From Deuterostichococcus epilithicus (Eukaryota > Chlorophyta > Trebouxiophyceae > Prasiolales > Stichococcaceae), in contig JAVTLE010000001.1 in the NCBI GenBank assembly GCA_033439295.1, positions 744,001 to 808,000 on the forward strand: DNA of 64,000 nt, given 5' to 3'. The translations under genes were made by a program, and so were the position numbers. Position 1 is the stretch's first letter. Every line of letters begins with the position of its first letter. Positions 61,033-64,000 of this stretch are shown here, piece by piece. The notes below the pieces were generated by a model. It did no database searches, was not told the origin of the DNA, and saw only the letters and a list, made by a program, of their open reading frames with translations.

Positions 61033-62121
61033 GGAGTCTGCATGTTGCACCAGCGATGGGGTCCGCACTGCTCCGCCGCGGCCGCAGCGGCGGCGCCGTT
61101 GTCGCGGCGCCGCCATCTCAAACATGTGCCAATTACTGAAGAAATTCCTGGCTTTGCGCCCAGTGCAGCCTTGACTGCAATTGCATTAACGTAGACGACT
61201 CGCTGTTGCACGTATGCTTGCTCTGGGGCTCTCTACTGTGTGGACAGTCGAAATATGATTGGGTCCGTGCTTCTCTTGGGGTGCAGACTTGGGCTGCCCG
61301 TCCACTGTCACTTTCTCCACTGATCCAGCATTTCTAGTGAGAAAGATTCAACCTGGGTTTTGAGATAAGCAGTGTTAGGAACGAGTGTGCCAGGGTCTCG
61401 TGCATTGGGCACGAGTCATATTTGATTTGAGCTTACCTACGGGCCTACCTTATTGGTGACGCCAAGCGAAGCATTACCAAAACGCTGCATGAGAGTGCCT
61501 GTCAAACCAATCAGGGACAGAGCCACCTTCCCACTCTTTCACTGCAAACACCTGAGCCGGCACAGGTAGCAAATTGCTGCTGCTGGAGCCAACCAGATGT
61601 CATTCAGGAGTTTATGGGGCATCTCAGTGTTGCTGCAAAATCGCCACTACCTGGCAGTTGTCCCGTCCTCCCTGTGGACGGACTGGATGTGAGCGTGCAG
61701 CGCCGGTTTCCGCCCGCGCCTCAGCCAGCAAGCGGGCGCCAGTGACCCCGGCTGCCAGCCCGGGCCCTCTGGTGAGGATACCTTGTGTCATGCGGCGGCA
61801 ACCATTCACTGATGCTAGGCGCCTCTTCGATTCGGCCCAGCTTCTGCCACGGCCTCTGCGTCACGGCTACCTTGTGTTCAGGGGCGGCCGCGCTGCTGGG
61901 CGCGCTCGGCACGCCGTGCAGCCAGCTCGGCCGCCGCCTCCAGATGGGCGCGCAGGTAGCTGGGCTGCGGCTGGCCGTCGGCTGCGGCGGCAGCGCTGCG
62001 GGGGTGCGTGCCACCGCGGCCGCCGCCGCCGGCGGGGCGCATACTGCGGCGAGGGGCTGCCGCCCTCGCCTGCGCCGGCGGCAGCGTCGCGGGCGACCGC
62101 CAGCGGCCGCAGCGCCGGCGG
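61033..62121. other. Convergent intergenic region, about 1.1 kb
   Basis: Lies between the TKL kinase stop and the stop of the membrane-protein gene. The left half is AT-richer. No supported gene, RNA or transposon was seen. Confidence 0.5.
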
Positions 62122-64000
62122 CTACGGCGCGGCGCGCCCGTCGCCCTGCGCCGCTGAACCGGCCTCGGTAGCGTCGCCATTGTCTGGAATCACCTCCTCG
62201 AAGCGCACCTGCAGTGCAGACTTTTTTGGTGATTTTCTGCGTTGAGAAGGGTGGTGATATTGAGTCGTCAGTGTGGCGGTCTCGCATTGAGACGAGATAG
62301 CCGCCATGCGTTTCAGTCAAGCGCCACCAGTCTGCTGAGGGGGGCGGGACAGCGCTGGCATTGCACAGAGACCGCCACACCACCACACTGGCACTGCACA
62401 GGAATAATTCAACGATCAATGGCAGCTGGGCAGCAGGCGAGCGGCGAGTGTTTTCAGAAATATCTGTAGCGAGTGTTTTTAGAAATATCTATAATGAGCA
62501 GCACCTGGCGTGGGCGGAAAGGCGAGGCGTTGGGTGAAGCGCCCCGCGAGACGTCAGGGTATGCCGCCGGCCGCGACGGCGGCGGGTCGCCGCCTGCCGG
62601 CAGCCGTCGCTCCCCGCCGTCGCCGGTGTAGGACCCAAAGGCCACAGGGTGGGNGGCGGGGCGGGCCCCGCGCGGCGGTGAGGCGGCAGCGGCGCCCTGC
62701 TGCCGCCGCTGCGCCGCCGCAGCCGCGCCCCACGGGCTCATGTCCGCCACGCTGTCGTAGGCAGTGTTGCGCCGCCAGCCCGGCGGGCTGTCGCCGCCGT
62801 CATGCGGCGAGCCCTCGCCGCCGCCGTGCCAGCCGGCGTCCAGCGCCCCTGGAACGTTACTGCTGCTGCTCCTGCCGCCTCTGCCGTGCGGCAGCATCGG
62901 CGCCGACGGCGTGCCGTCGGACGCGCCCCCGGGCGTGCTGGTCGGCGAGAAGCCTCCCCCGCCGGGCTGCACAAACCCCTGTCGCAGCGGGCTGTCGAAT
63001 CCGCCGCCGCTGCGGCCGCCGCCGCCGCAGCCGCCGCTGCGCGGGGAATCGGCGCCGTAGCCGAGGGTGGTCCCCTGCCGGCTCNGCCTGCTGCCCGCNG
63101 AGCCGGCGGGCGGCGGGCACCCGGCGCGCACCGAGATGTTGGCGGAAGGAGATGCGGGCGCGGACGCGGCGGCCGCGGCGAGCGCCGGCGGCAGCGCGTA
63201 GACGTGCTGCAGCTGCGCTGCGAAGTTGGCGCTGCAGGTTGGCGGCGCCTGCATTGGATCACATCTCGGTCAGCTGCCATGTCAACCGGCGGGTATTGCA
63301 ATGCAGTCTCAATTGCTCCACATGCCCTGTGGTAAGACCGCTGCTCGAGCGGCACAGCTGAGCAGCTCCGCAGAGCGGGCAGCGCCTGGAAGTGCAGGCT
63401 GGCTTGCTGGCTTCCTGAATGCAATTATGCCCACCTGCGGGGCGTAGTGCTGCACCGGACCGCCGCCTCCGGTGGCAGCCAGGGCGTGCTGGATGTGTAC
63501 ACCACTGCCGTCGCCGCCAGTGCTGGCGCCAATCCCTTCTCGCGCGCCGAAGCCGCTGCGTGCCCACCGCATGAGCGCTGCCGCCGTGAACAGGCCCCAG
63601 CAGGCGGCGCCGGCCCAGAAGGCGGGCGTCGCCGTCGAGAAGCCGTCCAGGAAGGCGAGCCACATCAGCAGCAGCTGCGCCGCCGGCAGCGCGTGCAGCA
63701 GCGCCGCCGCCGCGGCGCCGCCAACCAGGAGCGGCGCGTCCGGCGGCGGCGCCCGACGCAGCGCCTCCACCTGATCGGCCACGTACTGCAGCGCCAGGCC
63801 TGCATGCTATCCGGGAGCCTCTGAGACCTTAGACTGTGATTTTCAGAACCCTCCCGCGAGGATCACCTGTGCCTTCGAGCAGGCAACCGTCTGCAGCGGT
63901 CGAGGCATCATGCCAATTTGCATGATCCCGCTCCTCGCATCTAAGTCTCGGAGTGCAGCTTCTATCAGTACATGCGCTGGCTCGTCGCGGCGCTCATCAG
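62122..64000 (-). CDS. Membrane protein with long disordered tail, family unrecognised, N-terminus off the right edge
   Basis: Supported exons: about 63785-63435, 63248-62505, 62208-62122, in phase to a TAG at 62122; a short piece may lie at 63990-64000. The first supported exon has VADQVEALRRAPPPD, then two or three hydrophobic segments (LLVGGAAAAALLHALPAA, LLLMWLAFLDGF, FWAGAACWGLFTAAALM) followed by RWARS, so it is a multi-pass membrane protein with a cytosolic tail. The tail is about 250 residues of Gly/Ser/Pro-rich sequence with many SP and RS sites. The final exon is VRFEEVIPDNGDATEAG. Ns at 62654, 63085 and 63099 sit in the tail exon. I do not recognise the family. Confidence 0.6.
62444..62493. 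repeat. 25-bp tandem repeat next to a 5' splice site
   Basis: gcgagtgtttt(c/t)agaaatatct(g/a)ta occurs twice head-to-tail, in the intron just after the tail exon of the membrane-protein gene (donor at 62504). Confidence 0.9.

Overview
This is a window of nuclear DNA from a photosynthetic unicellular eukaryote, most likely a green alga (Chlorophyta; a trebouxiophyte is my guess). Three things point there: protein-coding genes on both strands broken by very many short GT-AG introns, high GC, and a chloroplast Rubisco activase of the algal type. No rRNA, tRNA, CRISPR array or complete transposon was recognised. All gene models were built by hand from reading frames, splice-site phase and protein motifs. 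Where I say a model is in phase, I summed its exon lengths myself.

Layout: (1) 1-3803 minus, PA-TM-RING ubiquitin ligase running off the left edge; (2) 4768-8175 minus, bZIP transcription factor; (3) 8725-10072 plus, small coiled-coil protein; (4) 10422-14227 minus, probably plastid-targeted helical protein; (5) 14199-17231 plus, TTC14-like TPR protein, head-to-head with gene 4; (6) 17730-31286 plus, a 40-exon full-size PDR/ABCG transporter; (7) 31776-33263 minus, ALKBH6-like 2OG-Fe(II) dioxygenase; (8) 33578-37249 plus, Rubisco activase; (9) 38140-43098 plus, ankyrin-kinase of the ILK/Raf-like type; (10) 44649-48019 minus, Sec14/CRAL-TRIO protein; (11) 49036-52452 minus, SnRK2-type kinase; (12) 53248-61032 plus, large TKL kinase with a lipidation-type N-terminus; (13) 62122-64000 minus, membrane protein running off the right edge.

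The genes do not form one pathway. Several are stress or signalling genes (SnRK2, two TKL kinases, bZIP, RING ligase, PDR pump, Sec14 protein). Intron density is extreme: the PDR gene has 39 introns in 4575 coding bases. The favoured 5' splice site is GTGCG, ahead of GTGAG, and two introns use GC-AG.

The most unusual feature is a recurring structure. In at least four genes an intron contains a decayed tandem copy of its own junction, that is, the end of the intron plus the start of the next exon, or the end of the preceding exon. The copies lie about 90-160 bp from the functional junction. A similar 41-bp tandem duplication at the end of Rubisco activase has changed its last codons. This looks like ongoing intron birth or expansion by local tandem duplication.
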